Notes: a model not told the origin generated them from the sequence alone. A stretch of DNA of 64,000 nt from Neobacillus vireti (GCF_001026695.1 NZ_LDNB01000007.1:499556-563555); one strand, 5' to 3'; numbered from the stretch's first letter, positions 9,438 through 19,194 are shown. A program made the numbers and translations.

Positions 9438-9455
9438 TTTATCCGTTTTGGACAA
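9438..9455. promoter_or_regulatory. Near-palindromic motif shared with the allC upstream region
   Basis: TTTATCCGTTTTGGACAA, differing at one base from the 18-mer at 21443-21460. The half-sites TTATCC and GGACAA are near-inverted repeats around a 5-nt centre. It lies about 107 nt upstream of the esterase start and 42 nt after the pucR stop. The TTGG..AA half resembles the B. subtilis PucR box (TTGGTTAA), so a PucR-type site is possible. Confidence 0.5.
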
Positions 9456-9496
9456 TAACTGAAATGATTCTTTGCTCCGCTTTTCTTTTATTAAGG

Positions 9497-11155
9497 TTAA
9501 ATCCCACCTGTTTTTGTGAAAATCGGGCGCATTAGTAATGCCATTCTCAAATGTAGTGAGTTTTGTGGTTCATGAACTAAATAGCCTAATATATCTTCAC
9601 ATTTTGCGATTCGATATTTAACCGTATTCCGGTGGATAAATAATTTTTTGGAGGTAATCGTGATTTCACAATTATTTTCCAAAAAGACAATTAATGTATT
9701 AATTAAATCTTCCTCATCCTTTGTTTTGGGATACGCGAGCGACCGCAATGTGTTTTCATAAAAGTTCTTTAAGTTTTCCTTCGGAATTAAATGAATGAGT
9801 TCGATTAATTGCTTTGTTTCGTAAAGGTTGATAAATTTCTTTTGGTATAATTCCTCGCCTTGTTTCCAAGCCTCCACAGCTTCCGAATAGGTGATCGGAA
9901 TATAGGTCACATCATTGACAAAGTTACCAACACCAAAGGAAAGCGAAACCTTTAATGTGTTATAAGCTTCCTCTTGGAATTCCTCAAGTTTTTTCTTAAT
10001 TGAAGCGGTGAGATTATCATTTGTCGTTTGGATGATACTGACAAAATACTTGTTCTTTATAAAAAGAATACTATCCTTATTAATTTTTATCATTGATTTA
10101 TTAAACAAATCATATAAAAAATCGTATGACCGATTCCTTGTCGTTAGATCACTTTGCAGGAATGGATCTTGCTTATCCTCGTCAATTTTAAATACAATAC
10201 AAAGGTATTTTGCTTTTTCAATTAACCCATGTTGTTTGCCGCGATAAATAATTTCTTCCTTTAAGGAGATGTTCCCTTCAACGAGAGAGCCAAAAAAGTT
10301 GTTTTCTAATAATCGGCTGCTTTCCCGTATTGCTTCGTTCTTTAATAGGGTGAAGGAAATAACGGTTGATGCCTGCTCAATCGCTAATTGTGATGACGGA
10401 TAGGGCAATTTTTCTGCGTTAAAGATGATAAGCAGACTTGGATATGGATGCATCGTTTTGACCTGAACGATATTAAGTGATATCGGCGAATGGGTAGAAT
10501 TTGGATGCTCAATCGTAATCCTACCTTTTTCGCTATATTTCTCAATATTTTCTTTGAAAAGAGATTCCACATGTTCTTTCACATTTTTCATATTTTCCTT
10601 ATGGAAATGCTGGGAAAATGAGACAATATCACCTAGAGGGCTAAGTAATAGGACGGGGTTTTTTAAAAAAAAGCCGAGATTTTCAATTAGAGATTGAAGA
10701 TTATAGCCTTTAATCATCATTTCGGTAAATTTTTTATGAATATGGATAGCATAAAATAGTTCCTCGATTTTGTTATTCCATATAAAACTTAACAATTGAT
10801 GGGCAACAGTTCCTAAAGTAAGAGAGGGTGGAATGACGATAATCGGAAATTCTAATGAATTGGCTAAATCCACCACCTCTTTAGGGATTACATCAATAAA
10901 TCTTTTTAGTTTTATGGCGATGCCGGCACAGGGATGCTTACTCATTTGGGAAATGAACTTCCCTAGTGCAAGCGGATCATCTTTAAATGCAAAACCCGTT
11001 GTCAATAACAGAGAGTTCTCAGCTAAAAAATTTATCACGTCCGGTGTTTCGGAAACCTCGATTGATTCGACCACTCGTTTTAGTCCGGCATGACCGGCAA
11101 TGACTTGTGCGTCTTGAAAGACATCGACAATAAATAAATCCTCAACTATTTTCAT
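9497..11155 (-). CDS. pucR: PucR-family purine catabolism regulator (copy 1)
   Basis: A 552-residue regulator. The N-terminal PucR domain covers about residues 1-125 (VVESIEVSETPDVINFL is the signature region). The middle is a GGDEF-like/CdaR region, and the C-terminus is an HTH_30 domain (about 485-545) including ITITSKKLFIHRNTVKYRI. PucR proteins sense ureide or purine status and activate catabolic genes. The gene is divergent from the purine permease at 11409, across a 253-bp spacer that probably holds both promoters. It forms the left boundary of the allantoin block. A second paralogue is at 19264; which one controls which promoters cannot be told from sequence. Confidence 0.9.
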   Translation of the reverse strand: MKIVEDLFIVDVFQDAQVIAGHAGLKRVVESIEVSETPDVINFLAENSLLLTTGFAFKDDPLALGKFISQMSKHPCAGIAIKLKRFIDVIPKEVVDLANSLEFPIIVIPPSLTLGTVAHQLLSFIWNNKIEELFYAIHIHKKFTEMMIKGYNLQSLIENLGFFLKNPVLLLSPLGDIVSFSQHFHKENMKNVKEHVESLFKENIEKYSEKGRITIEHPNSTHSPISLNIVQVKTMHPYPSLLIIFNAEKLPYPSSQLAIEQASTVISFTLLKNEAIRESSRLLENNFFGSLVEGNISLKEEIIYRGKQHGLIEKAKYLCIVFKIDEDKQDPFLQSDLTTRNRSYDFLYDLFNKSMIKINKDSILFIKNKYFVSIIQTTNDNLTASIKKKLEEFQEEAYNTLKVSLSFGVGNFVNDVTYIPITYSEAVEAWKQGEELYQKKFINLYETKQLIELIHLIPKENLKNFYENTLRSLAYPKTKDEEDLINTLIVFLENNCEITITSKKLFIHRNTVKYRIAKCEDILGYLVHEPQNSLHLRMALLMRPIFTKTGGI

Positions 11156-11408
11156 TTGGTACCTCCACCTAGCTTATCCTTTACCTTTTTTATTATTATC
11201 TATATTAGACAAAAATACCACATATAATTATGAATAATGACTAATGATTTTGTTTGCCTTTTCTAGTATATTAAATTCTAATGGGTTTTTTATCTAGTAC
11301 GGAATTTTTTAACTTGTTTGTTTGTTGTAGTTAAAAATTAGGAAGAACTAAACTCAAATAGATCTTAATTGTTGGGAAAAGATAAAGGGGAAATGGAGGG
11401 AAATAGTG

Positions 11409-12731
11409 ATGAATCAAAAGTCATCATCTACAATGTTTTTTGCCGGCTTACAATGGCTGTTTTTTATGTTTGCAAATACAGTTGTCATCCCGTTAACCAT
11501 TGGGGATGCATTCGATTTATCCTCCATGGAAGTCGCGAGTGCACTTCAAAGGTCATTTATTTTCACAGGTGTGGCTTGTGTTCTTCAGGCAGTAATTGGC
11601 CATAGATATCCACTGATGGAAGGGCAATCTGGATTATGGTGGGGAGCGCTTTTAAGCATTAGTGCATCCGCTTCTTCAGCAGGGTTAACTGCCAGTGAAA
11701 TGGGTGGTGGTCTAGCAGTTGGTATCATCCTTTCCGGGGTTCTTGTTACGATACTCGGTGCTCTTGGAATAGGGAATGTGTTAAAACGTTTGTTTACACC
11801 TGTTGTCATGAGTACAGTGTTATTTTTGTTAGGTGCACAGTTGGTTGGAATTTTTACAAAAGGAATGCTGGGGTTGGCGACTGGGGATCAAATTCACTTG
11901 CCGACAGCGGCCTTGTCGATTTTCTTAGTAATTCTTGTGGTTTGGATTAATGTAAAGGGACCTGGAGTCATTCGAAATTTTTCAATTCTGATTGGTATTG
12001 TAACAGGCTGGATTATTTATGTGATTTTCTTCCCGGCCCAGTCAGTTGAAGTCGTTACATCTACGAAGATTTTCAATGTTTTTCCTTGGGGGAAACCAAC
12101 CTTTAATCTCAGTCTGATTATATTTGCTGTCATCACTGGACTAGTGAATACAACCAATACCATTTCCGCTATTAAAGGGTTTGAACCTATGGTTAATGCC
12201 ACGACTACAAATAATCAGTACCGCAAATCATTTGTGTTAACAGGTTTGAATTCAGTTGTTTCAGGAGCGTTCGGAATGGTTCCTTATGCACCCTATGTGT
12301 CGTCGCTAGGGTTTTTACAATCAACACTCATATTTCAAACTCTGCCAATGATCATTGGTGCGGTTATGTTTATGGTGCTTGGTTTAGTTCCAGCGCTTAG
12401 TCATCTGTTTTCAACATTACCAGTAAGTGTAGGAAATGCCGTCTTATTTGTTGCATATTTACAGCTATTTAGCGGGGCTATTTCGAATTTAAAAGGAATT
12501 ACCTTTACCTCAAAGAGTATTTATCGGATTGCTGCTCCAGTATTATTGGGGATTGCCATTATGAATATTCCTGCTGATATGTTTGGATCCATCCCAATGG
12601 TTGTCAGACCACTTGTAAGCAGCGGTTTATTAATTGGAATTATCCTAGCAGTACTGCTTGAAAACACCATTAATTGGTCAAAGCTGGACCAAGTCAAAAA
12701 AAGTTTGGTAAAAGAGGAAAAGGTTAGTTAA
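11409..12731 (+). CDS. NCS2-family purine/uracil permease
   Basis: A 440-residue polytopic membrane protein of the nucleobase-ascorbate (NCS2/UraA/PbuX) type. It is hydrophobic throughout, with about 12-14 membrane segments. Typical features are the LMEGQSGLWWG stretch in the first third and a Thr/Asn-rich NTTNTISAI segment in the TM8 region. It probably imports xanthine, uric acid or uracil, but the exact nucleobase is not deducible. The ATG at 11409 is preferred to the GTG at 11406 because GGAGGG is 8 nt upstream. Its divergence from pucR suggests PucR control. A strong terminator follows. Confidence 0.85.
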   Translation: MNQKSSSTMFFAGLQWLFFMFANTVVIPLTIGDAFDLSSMEVASALQRSFIFTGVACVLQAVIGHRYPLMEGQSGLWWGALLSISASASSAGLTASEMGGGLAVGIILSGVLVTILGALGIGNVLKRLFTPVVMSTVLFLLGAQLVGIFTKGMLGLATGDQIHLPTAALSIFLVILVVWINVKGPGVIRNFSILIGIVTGWIIYVIFFPAQSVEVVTSTKIFNVFPWGKPTFNLSLIIFAVITGLVNTTNTISAIKGFEPMVNATTTNNQYRKSFVLTGLNSVVSGAFGMVPYAPYVSSLGFLQSTLIFQTLPMIIGAVMFMVLGLVPALSHLFSTLPVSVGNAVLFVAYLQLFSGAISNLKGITFTSKSIYRIAAPVLLGIAIMNIPADMFGSIPMVVRPLVSSGLLIGIILAVLLENTINWSKLDQVKKSLVKEEKVS

Positions 12732-12750
12732 ATAAAATAACAATAGGTAC

Positions 12751-12787
12751 AAAAATGCCACAGTTTTCGCGACTGTGGCATTTTTTT
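12751..12787 (+). terminator. Terminator after the NCS2 permease
   Basis: AAAAATGCCACAG and CTGTGGCATTTTT form a 13-bp stem with a 9-nt loop followed by a run of T. It separates the NCS2 gene from the first NCS1 gene. Confidence 0.92.
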
Positions 12788-12875
12788 GTTCATTTTATCT
12801 AAAAAAATTGAAAAAGGATTGTTTACAATTGCCAATGACAAGCTTTTTGCAAACGGTTAAAATCAATTTATCAAA

Positions 12876-12902
12876 TCAAGTTAAAAAAAGATTAAAAAGT
12901 GT
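12876..12902 (+). promoter_or_regulatory. 27-bp promoter block shared by both NCS1 genes (copy 1)
   Basis: An identical 27-bp A-rich block (begins TCAAGTTAAA, ends TAAAAAGTGT) occurs here and at 14631-14657. In both places a TATAAAA-type -10-like sequence starts 7-8 nt downstream (12911 here), so the block covers the -35 region. The 345-bp spacer 12732-13076 holds no gene. Besides the terminator it has a near-match to a catabolite-responsive element (TTGCAAACGGTTAAAA, 12847-12862) and a TTGGACAA half-site at 13019. Confidence 0.6.
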
Positions 12903-13076
12903 GACCTTGATATAAAATAAAGATAAATGATTTTAAAAAAAGTTTAAAGAAACACTTTCCGCCTTCGTTTAACTTGATAATAACAACAAAAAGACCACAT
13001 CTAGAAAGGGATAAATTCTTGGACAAGGTTCAAAAACAAGAATATTCCGTACACAAAGAATAGGGGGAAAGTTTAT

Positions 13077-14474
13077 ATGTCTACACATTCTGAAACTTTT
13101 GCTTCAAATGAGATAGATATGCAACATGCAGCAGGCTTAGATGACTCACTAAAACCGAAAACCAAAGAGGGTAGAACGGTTAATCCTTTATCCTATATGT
13201 TTATGTGGATTGGAGACGGTGTTAACTTAGGAAATATGACTCTTGGGGCTAGCGTTATTGTAGCGGGAGTGGCAACACTTAACATCTGGCAAACCATTGC
13301 AGCTGCTATCGTTGCGATTGCTATCATATCAACTATTTTTGCCTTGAATGATAGGCTTGGATACAAAGAAGGGATCCCATATGTTGTTCAGCTAAGGATG
13401 TCCTTTGGAATAAAAGGAACCGTAATATCGTCACTTTTACGTGGTATACCAGCCATCGTTTGGTACGGTATTCAAAGCTGGATTGGTGGTACGGCCTTAA
13501 ATGAAATTATGAAGATTGTTACAAATGGTTCATTTGATAATATTGCTATTTGTTTTATCATCCTTCAGGTAGTGCAAATTGTCTTATCAACATTTGGTTT
13601 CCATGCTGTTAAATGGGTAGAAACACTTGCCTCTGTTGTGATTATGCTAGCACTTATTTATGTATTCGGGATTCTTTTAACATCCCATAGTGCCGACATT
13701 GCAAAGAATTGGGTGCATGCAAAAGGATCATGGGGCTTACCATTCTTTGGAATGATCATGGTCTTTTTAGGAAACTATGCAGGGATTTTTGTCAGTGCAG
13801 CAGACTATTCCAGAGAGCTTAAAACTGGTTTAAGTGATACAAAGCGGGGGTCATTATATTTTGCGCCAATCACTGTAGCGTATGGCTTTGTCATTGTTAT
13901 CGGGACCATGCTTGCTTCAGCAACTGGTATCACAAATCCTGCAAAAGCAATACCGGTTGTAATCGATAATCCTTATATTTCATTAGGTGTGTCTGCGTTT
14001 ATTGTCCTTGGGGTTATTGCAACAAATATGGTTGCCAACATTATTCCGCCGGCATACGTTATTACATTACTGACAAAATTAAAATATAAAATGTCTGTCA
14101 TCATCACAGGATTGCTTGCATTAGGTGCATTCCCTTGGTTGCTTGTTCAGGAGTCATCAGCAAAAGGTCTTAATGTGTTCATTCTTGTCTATTCCGCATT
14201 CTTGGGACCTGTTGTTGCGATTTTATTAATCGATTATTATGTATTAAGAAAGCAAAAAGTAAATGTTGCAGAATTGTATAAGGAAGATGGTTCATTTGCT
14301 GGATATAATCCAAGTGGGCTGCTTGCTATGTTTATTGGTGCTGCCGCAGCCTTTATCGAAGTAGACCTAGCATGGATTATTGGACTAGTCGTTGCAGGAG
14401 TTTCCTATTTCCTTCTATCTAAGTATGCCTTTAAAGATTCGAAATTTAAAAAAGGTACAATCTTTGAAAAATAA
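13077..14474 (+). CDS. NCS1-family permease, probable allantoin transporter (copy 1)
   Basis: A 465-residue protein with about 12 membrane segments of the nucleobase:cation symporter-1 type. After a roughly 35-residue polar N-terminus comes NPLSYMFMWIGDGVNLGNM, the conserved TM1 region in which NCS1 proteins contact substrate, and further on GIPAIVWYGIQSWIGG (TM3). The family includes the B. subtilis allantoin permease PucI. Placement immediately before allantoinase genes supports allantoin as substrate, but hydantoin, cytosine or uracil are alternatives. GGGGGAAAG precedes the ATG. It is transcribed separately from the second NCS1 gene (terminator at 14497). Confidence 0.85.
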   Translation: MSTHSETFASNEIDMQHAAGLDDSLKPKTKEGRTVNPLSYMFMWIGDGVNLGNMTLGASVIVAGVATLNIWQTIAAAIVAIAIISTIFALNDRLGYKEGIPYVVQLRMSFGIKGTVISSLLRGIPAIVWYGIQSWIGGTALNEIMKIVTNGSFDNIAICFIILQVVQIVLSTFGFHAVKWVETLASVVIMLALIYVFGILLTSHSADIAKNWVHAKGSWGLPFFGMIMVFLGNYAGIFVSAADYSRELKTGLSDTKRGSLYFAPITVAYGFVIVIGTMLASATGITNPAKAIPVVIDNPYISLGVSAFIVLGVIATNMVANIIPPAYVITLLTKLKYKMSVIITGLLALGAFPWLLVQESSAKGLNVFILVYSAFLGPVVAILLIDYYVLRKQKVNVAELYKEDGSFAGYNPSGLLAMFIGAAAAFIEVDLAWIIGLVVAGVSYFLLSKYAFKDSKFKKGTIFEK

Positions 14475-14496
14475 TAAAAGTTTATTTAGAATTACG

Positions 14497-14535
14497 AAAA
14501 GGCCACATTTTTCACTTGAAAAATGCGGCTTTTTG
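14497..14535 (+). terminator. Terminator between the two NCS1 permeases
   Basis: Imperfect stem with arms beginning AAAAGGCCACATTTTTC and ending GAAAAATGCGGCTTTT, followed by T residues. It lies 23 nt after the stop of copy 1. Confidence 0.8.
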
Positions 14536-14630
14536 TTATTTTCTTGTTTATATTGGCTAAAAGTTTCGATATGAATTATATAAAAGTAACAATGACAAAA
14601 CAAATGGGGAGGGTTAGAATACAAAGTGTT

Positions 14631-14657
14631 TCAAGTTAAAAAAAGATTAAAAAGTGT
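14631..14657 (+). promoter_or_regulatory. 27-bp promoter block shared by both NCS1 genes (copy 2)
   Basis: Identical to 12876-12902 over 27 bp, again followed after 7 nt by a TATAAAAAT -10-like element (14665). Further downstream, weaker similarity continues (CTTTCC...TTTAA.TTGAT in both leaders). The 310-bp spacer 14475-14784 contains no gene. Confidence 0.6.
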
Positions 14658-14784
14658 TACATAATATAAAAATAGTATAATTCATATCTGTTGATTGTGG
14701 CCTTATATTAGGGAATACTTTCCTCTTTTAATTTGATTGATTAGGAAGAAAGTAAACGTATATCTTTTTTTTGGAGGGAAAATA

Positions 14785-16254
14785 TTGGGACAAAATAATC
14801 CTGTATCGAACCAGGAGGTAAGTTTCAGCAAAGATTTAATGCCAACGAGGCAGGAAGATAGAAAATGGAAAGTTGGAAATTATTTTTCCCTTTGGATGGG
14901 GGCTGTCCATAACGTTCCATCCTATTTGACAATCGGTGGCTTTTTTGCACTCGGTTTATCTATTGGCCAAGTTTTTTGGGCAATCATGATAGCGGCGGTG
15001 ATTCTTGGAGCGATCCTTGTGTTAGGCGGTCATGCGGGTGCAAAGTTTGGTGTACCGACCTCAATGCTTTTAAGAACCTCATTTGGTCAAAGGGGTGCAA
15101 TGGTACCTGGAATCATTAGAGGTGTTATAGCTGCTATTATGTGGTTTGGGTTCCAAACTTATGCAGGAAGTCTTGCAGTTACCATCTTGATTGGTGAATT
15201 TTGGCCAGCTTTCTTAAATCTAGGTGGCGGTTGGAACTTTTTTGGATTACATTTACCAGGGTTAATTTCTTTCCTTCTATTTTGGAGTATAAATATTTTG
15301 TTTGTTTATGGAGGAATGGGTGTCCTTGGAAAATTTACAAACTTTCTTTCTCCAATCATCTATATCGTATTTGGTGGAATGGCAATCTGGGCTGTTAGGT
15401 TAGCCGGTGGTATCACTCCAATCCTTCATTATACTGCTAAAGGGATTGAGGGAAATAGCGTTCTTGTTTTTATAGGATGTGTAAGTGCCCTCTTGGCAAC
15501 ATGGGCTTCCCTTGCTGTAAGCGTTTCAGACTTTACACGAGAGGCAAGGAGCCAAAAGGATCAAACGATTGGACAAATTGCTGGAGTCATTCTAACATAT
15601 TTATTATTTGCTTTTGCCAGTATCGCTGTTATTGTGGGTTCTGAAATTGCGTTTGGAACACCGATTTGGAATGTACTTGATGTCGTGGATAAATTTGATA
15701 GTAAATTTGCAATTGCTGTCTCCGTCATTACCATTTGTTTAACAACATTATCTGTAAATATTACAGGAAATATCATCCCTGCAGGCTACCAATTAGCGAC
15801 CCTTTTTCCGAAAAAACTGACCTTTAAAACAGGAGCATTAATTGCTGCTGTGATTGGAATCCTCATCATGCCATGGAAGCTGATGGAAAACCCGACGAGT
15901 ATCTTTACTTTCTTAGGGATTATGGGTGGGTTACTGAGCCCAGTATTGGGAATCATGCTTGCTCAATATTTTGTGATTGCGAAAAAGGAAATTAATATGA
16001 AGGATTTGTACAGTGCAAATGGGATGTATAGATACCGAAACGGCTTTAATATCCCAGCATTAGTTACGACTGCAATTGCAGGGGTTATTAGTTTGATTGG
16101 GCAATTCGTCCCGGTCTTTAAACCTCTTTATGATATGTCATTTTTCACAGGTACAATCACAGCTTTTATTCTTTATATTTTATTTGCAAAAACAGGGATG
16201 TCTAAAATTAATATAACAGGCCATTCAGAAGACCGGCTGAAAGAGATTTCCTGA
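14785..16254 (+). CDS. NCS1-family permease (copy 2)
   Basis: A 489-residue polytopic NCS1 transporter. It has a polar N-terminus of about 40 residues, then GNYFSLWMGAVHNVPSYLTIGG at TM1 (positions about 40-60) and IMWFGFQTYAGSL (TM3). It is divergent from copy 1 (WIGDGVN versus WMGAVHN at the substrate helix), so it probably has a different nucleobase or ureide specificity. The start is TTG 14785: GGAGGG lies 6 nt upstream. The longer in-frame frame from 14737 would place the ribosome site inside the gene. It is followed 83 nt later by allantoinase 1, probably co-transcribed. Confidence 0.83.
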   Translation: MGQNNPVSNQEVSFSKDLMPTRQEDRKWKVGNYFSLWMGAVHNVPSYLTIGGFFALGLSIGQVFWAIMIAAVILGAILVLGGHAGAKFGVPTSMLLRTSFGQRGAMVPGIIRGVIAAIMWFGFQTYAGSLAVTILIGEFWPAFLNLGGGWNFFGLHLPGLISFLLFWSINILFVYGGMGVLGKFTNFLSPIIYIVFGGMAIWAVRLAGGITPILHYTAKGIEGNSVLVFIGCVSALLATWASLAVSVSDFTREARSQKDQTIGQIAGVILTYLLFAFASIAVIVGSEIAFGTPIWNVLDVVDKFDSKFAIAVSVITICLTTLSVNITGNIIPAGYQLATLFPKKLTFKTGALIAAVIGILIMPWKLMENPTSIFTFLGIMGGLLSPVLGIMLAQYFVIAKKEINMKDLYSANGMYRYRNGFNIPALVTTAIAGVISLIGQFVPVFKPLYDMSFFTGTITAFILYILFAKTGMSKINITGHSEDRLKEIS

Positions 16255-16337
16255 ATTCTCAAGTGTTTTAAAGCGATGACTGGTAAGACTAGTTATTGTT
16301 TATATATAAATTCAATCATTTTCTGGGAGGATATAAC

Positions 16338-17696
16338 ATGAAATACGATTTAATTATTAAAGGCGGAAACGTGGTATTCCATGATGGTGTTCGTAAAGCT
16401 GATATTGGGGTTAAAGACGAAAAAATTTCCTGCATTGCCGATTCAATTACTGAAGATGCAAAAGAAATCATTGACGCGAACGGTCAATATGTTATGCCAG
16501 GAATGGTTGATACACATGTTCACATAAGTGAACCTGGACGTACAGAATGGGAAGGCTTTGAAACAGGCTCGAAAGCAATGGCAGCTGGCGGTACAACGAG
16601 CTATGTAGAAATGCCGCTTAATGCGCTTCCTGCAACGATCAATAAAGAAGCATTAGATCTTAAACTTGAAGCAGCTGTTAATCAAAACTATGTAGACTAT
16701 GCGTTCTATGGCGGGCTTGTGCCGGAAAATCTAGATAAGCTGCAAGAGTTGGCTGATGCAGGTGTTCTTGCTTTCAAATGCTTCTTATCTGATATCACAA
16801 GTGATATTCCAGGAGATTTCACTAATGTGGATGATTACACATTGTATAAAGGTATGCAAAAATTAGCAGAATTGGATCAGATACTATGTATCCATGCCGA
16901 AAACGCATCGGTTACCTCTGGGCTTTCAAAAGAATTTGCGAGAGAAGGCAAAAATTCAGGTGTAGAATATGCAGAATCACGCCCGATCGTTACAGAAGTG
17001 GAGGCTGTCAGTCGTGCGATTCTTTTTGCTAAAGACACTGGCTGTAAGCTGCATCTTGTCCATATTAGTACCTCTGAGGCAATTCAGACCATCTTGAAAG
17101 CACGTGCTGAAGGTGTCGATGTAACAGTTGAATCATGCCCGCACTATTTTGCGATGACTGCCGAACAAGTTGATGAGATTGGACCTAGAGCAAAATGTCA
17201 GCCGCCTATTAGAAAAGCAGTAGATCAAGCAAAATTATGGGACGAGCTTCTGAGCGGCAATATCGATTGGCTAACTTCCGACCATTCGCCTTGTACTGAG
17301 GATCTAAAGCAAGGAAATCTTTGGGAAGCATGGGGCGGAATTAGCGGTATTCAAAATAATGTCGATTTAATGTTTGATTTGGCTGTAAAACAACGTGGCT
17401 TAGCTGTTGAAAAGTTTGTTGATTTAATTGCTTCCAATCCTGCTAAACGTTTTAACCTGCCTAATAAAGGCGAAATTGCAGTTTCAAAAGATGCGGATAT
17501 TATTTTGGTAGATCCTAACCAATCATATGTGGTCAAACGTGAAGACCTTTACTATAAAAATAAACACAGCGCTTATGAAGGCAGAAAAATTGACTGCCGG
17601 GTAACGAAAACAATCGTTCGTGGAAATGTTGTATTCGACTTGGAAAAAGGTATTGTTGGGAATCCGATTGGAAAACTAATGTCTGCACAAAAATAA
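16338..17696 (+). CDS. allB: Allantoinase (copy 1)
   Basis: Opens the hydantoin ring of allantoin to give allantoate. The 452-residue amidohydrolase has the metal motif DTHVHISEPGRTEWEG (about residues 57-72), the bridging carboxylated-Lys segment FKCFLSD (about 145-151), LVHISTSEA with a metal His (about 239), and the C-terminal SDHSPC Asp (about 313). The ATG at 16338 follows GGGAGG. The carbamylated Lys and the DTHVH/EPGRTEWEG combination separate allantoinase from dihydropyrimidinase. It lies between an NCS1 carrier and a second allantoinase. Confidence 0.93.
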   Translation: MKYDLIIKGGNVVFHDGVRKADIGVKDEKISCIADSITEDAKEIIDANGQYVMPGMVDTHVHISEPGRTEWEGFETGSKAMAAGGTTSYVEMPLNALPATINKEALDLKLEAAVNQNYVDYAFYGGLVPENLDKLQELADAGVLAFKCFLSDITSDIPGDFTNVDDYTLYKGMQKLAELDQILCIHAENASVTSGLSKEFAREGKNSGVEYAESRPIVTEVEAVSRAILFAKDTGCKLHLVHISTSEAIQTILKARAEGVDVTVESCPHYFAMTAEQVDEIGPRAKCQPPIRKAVDQAKLWDELLSGNIDWLTSDHSPCTEDLKQGNLWEAWGGISGIQNNVDLMFDLAVKQRGLAVEKFVDLIASNPAKRFNLPNKGEIAVSKDADIILVDPNQSYVVKREDLYYKNKHSAYEGRKIDCRVTKTIVRGNVVFDLEKGIVGNPIGKLMSAQK

Positions 17697-17834
17697 CGGG
17701 TAAACTGTATTAGTGTAACAGTTGTTGTTATATGACAATCATATTGATTCTAAAATTACCATATTTTCTGAATAATGACAATGGATAATAAAAAAACATT
17801 TTGCATTTTTTAAATAAAAGGGAGATTAACTGCC

Positions 17835-19178
17835 ATGAATAATTACGATTTAATTATTAGAAACGGTAATATTGTAACTGCTGATTCGGTTGTCAAAGGG
17901 GATATTGCAGTTCAGGCGGGGAAAATTGCAGAAGTGTCAGTCAACAAGGCGATTGAGGCAAAGGCTGAAAAAGAAATTAATGCGGAAGGTCTTCATGTAT
18001 TCCCAGGTTTAATTGATTCACATGTTCACTTTAACGAGCCGGGAAGAACAGAATGGGAAGGACTAGAAACCGGCAGCAGAAGTTTGGCTGCCGGTGGAGT
18101 AACAACATTCTTTGATATGCCGTTAAACAGTACACCACCAACCATTAATAAAGAAAATCTTGAATTAAAACGTACACTTTCTGAGCAAAAATCGATTGTT
18201 AATCCGCGCTTCTGGGGCGGACTTGTTCCGGAAAACATTGAAAACTTAAAAGAACTTCATGAAAATGGAGTAATCGGTTTTAAAGCGTTCATGTCTCCTA
18301 GCGGAATTGCTGATTTTAACAATGTTGACGATGAAACTATTTTTAAAGGGATGACAGAGATTGCATCACTTGGTTCTCTTTTAGCAGTTCATGCTGAAAG
18401 CACAGTCATTTGTGATCAGCTTGCACAAAAAAAACAAAGCGAAGGCAAAACATCTGCGCGTGATTTTGTGGAATCAAGACCAATCATTTCTGAGATAGAG
18501 GCAGTTAGAAGAATTATCTCTTATGCGGAAGCAACAGGATGTAAATTGCACATTGTTCATGCAAGCAGCCGGAAGGTTGTTGAAGTAATTGAAGACGCAA
18601 AACGCCGGGGTGTCGATATTACGGTCGAAACTTGCCCGCACTATCTGTCCTTAACCGTTAAGGATTTAGAAGAAAAAGGCGGAATGGCAAAATGCTGCCC
18701 TCCATTACGCGATGAAGATGAACTAGAAGATTTATGGGTTGCTGTAGCGAACGGAGAAATTGATGTGATTGGGTCTGACCATTCACCAGCACCTGCTTCT
18801 ATGAAAGAAATTGAAGGAAACTTCTTCGAAGGCTGGGGAGGCATTTCCGGTGCTCAATCTACCTTGAATATTTTGTTGACTGAAGGGCATTTTAAACGGA
18901 ATCTTCCATTAGAAAAAATCGCTGCCTTAACAGCTGCAAACCCAGCGAAATTATTTGGCCTTGCAAATAAAGGAACAATCGCTGCTGGTTATGATGCTGA
19001 CTTCGCTCTTGTCAATTTGGAAGAAAGTTTTATACTAAATAAAGAAGATTTATTCTATCGTCATCAACATTCACCATATGTAGGAATGACCTTTAAAGGA
19101 AATGTCAAAACCACTATTGTCAATGGAGAAGTTGTTTTTGAAAACGGGCGTATTACAAAAGAGTTAATTAATTCTTAA
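17835..19178 (+). CDS. allB: Allantoinase (copy 2)
   Basis: A 447-residue paralogue of the preceding gene with the same catalytic layout: DSHVHFNEPGRTEWEG (about residue 58), GFKAFMSPSG with the bridging Lys (about 146), LHIVHASSRK (about 238) and GSDHSPAPA (about 314). All metal ligands are retained, so both copies should be active. Sequence differences around the active site (Phe/Ala for Ile/Cys in places) could mean differing preference for allantoin enantiomers or related hydantoins; this is inference. It has its own 138-bp upstream gap without a terminator, and a terminator follows it. Confidence 0.92.
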   Translation: MNNYDLIIRNGNIVTADSVVKGDIAVQAGKIAEVSVNKAIEAKAEKEINAEGLHVFPGLIDSHVHFNEPGRTEWEGLETGSRSLAAGGVTTFFDMPLNSTPPTINKENLELKRTLSEQKSIVNPRFWGGLVPENIENLKELHENGVIGFKAFMSPSGIADFNNVDDETIFKGMTEIASLGSLLAVHAESTVICDQLAQKKQSEGKTSARDFVESRPIISEIEAVRRIISYAEATGCKLHIVHASSRKVVEVIEDAKRRGVDITVETCPHYLSLTVKDLEEKGGMAKCCPPLRDEDELEDLWVAVANGEIDVIGSDHSPAPASMKEIEGNFFEGWGGISGAQSTLNILLTEGHFKRNLPLEKIAALTAANPAKLFGLANKGTIAAGYDADFALVNLEESFILNKEDLFYRHQHSPYVGMTFKGNVKTTIVNGEVVFENGRITKELINS

Positions 19179-19194
19179 AAAATAATTAGAGTAA

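Noticed and set aside
12847-12862. Catabolite-responsive element (TTGCAAACGGTTAAAA)
   Set aside because: It misses the conserved 3' CA of the consensus, and AT-rich DNA gives such matches by chance; kept only as a note in the spacer description.
17706-17728. Hairpin AACTGT..ACAGTT after allantoinase 1
   Set aside because: Only 6 bp with no T run; too weak to call a terminator.
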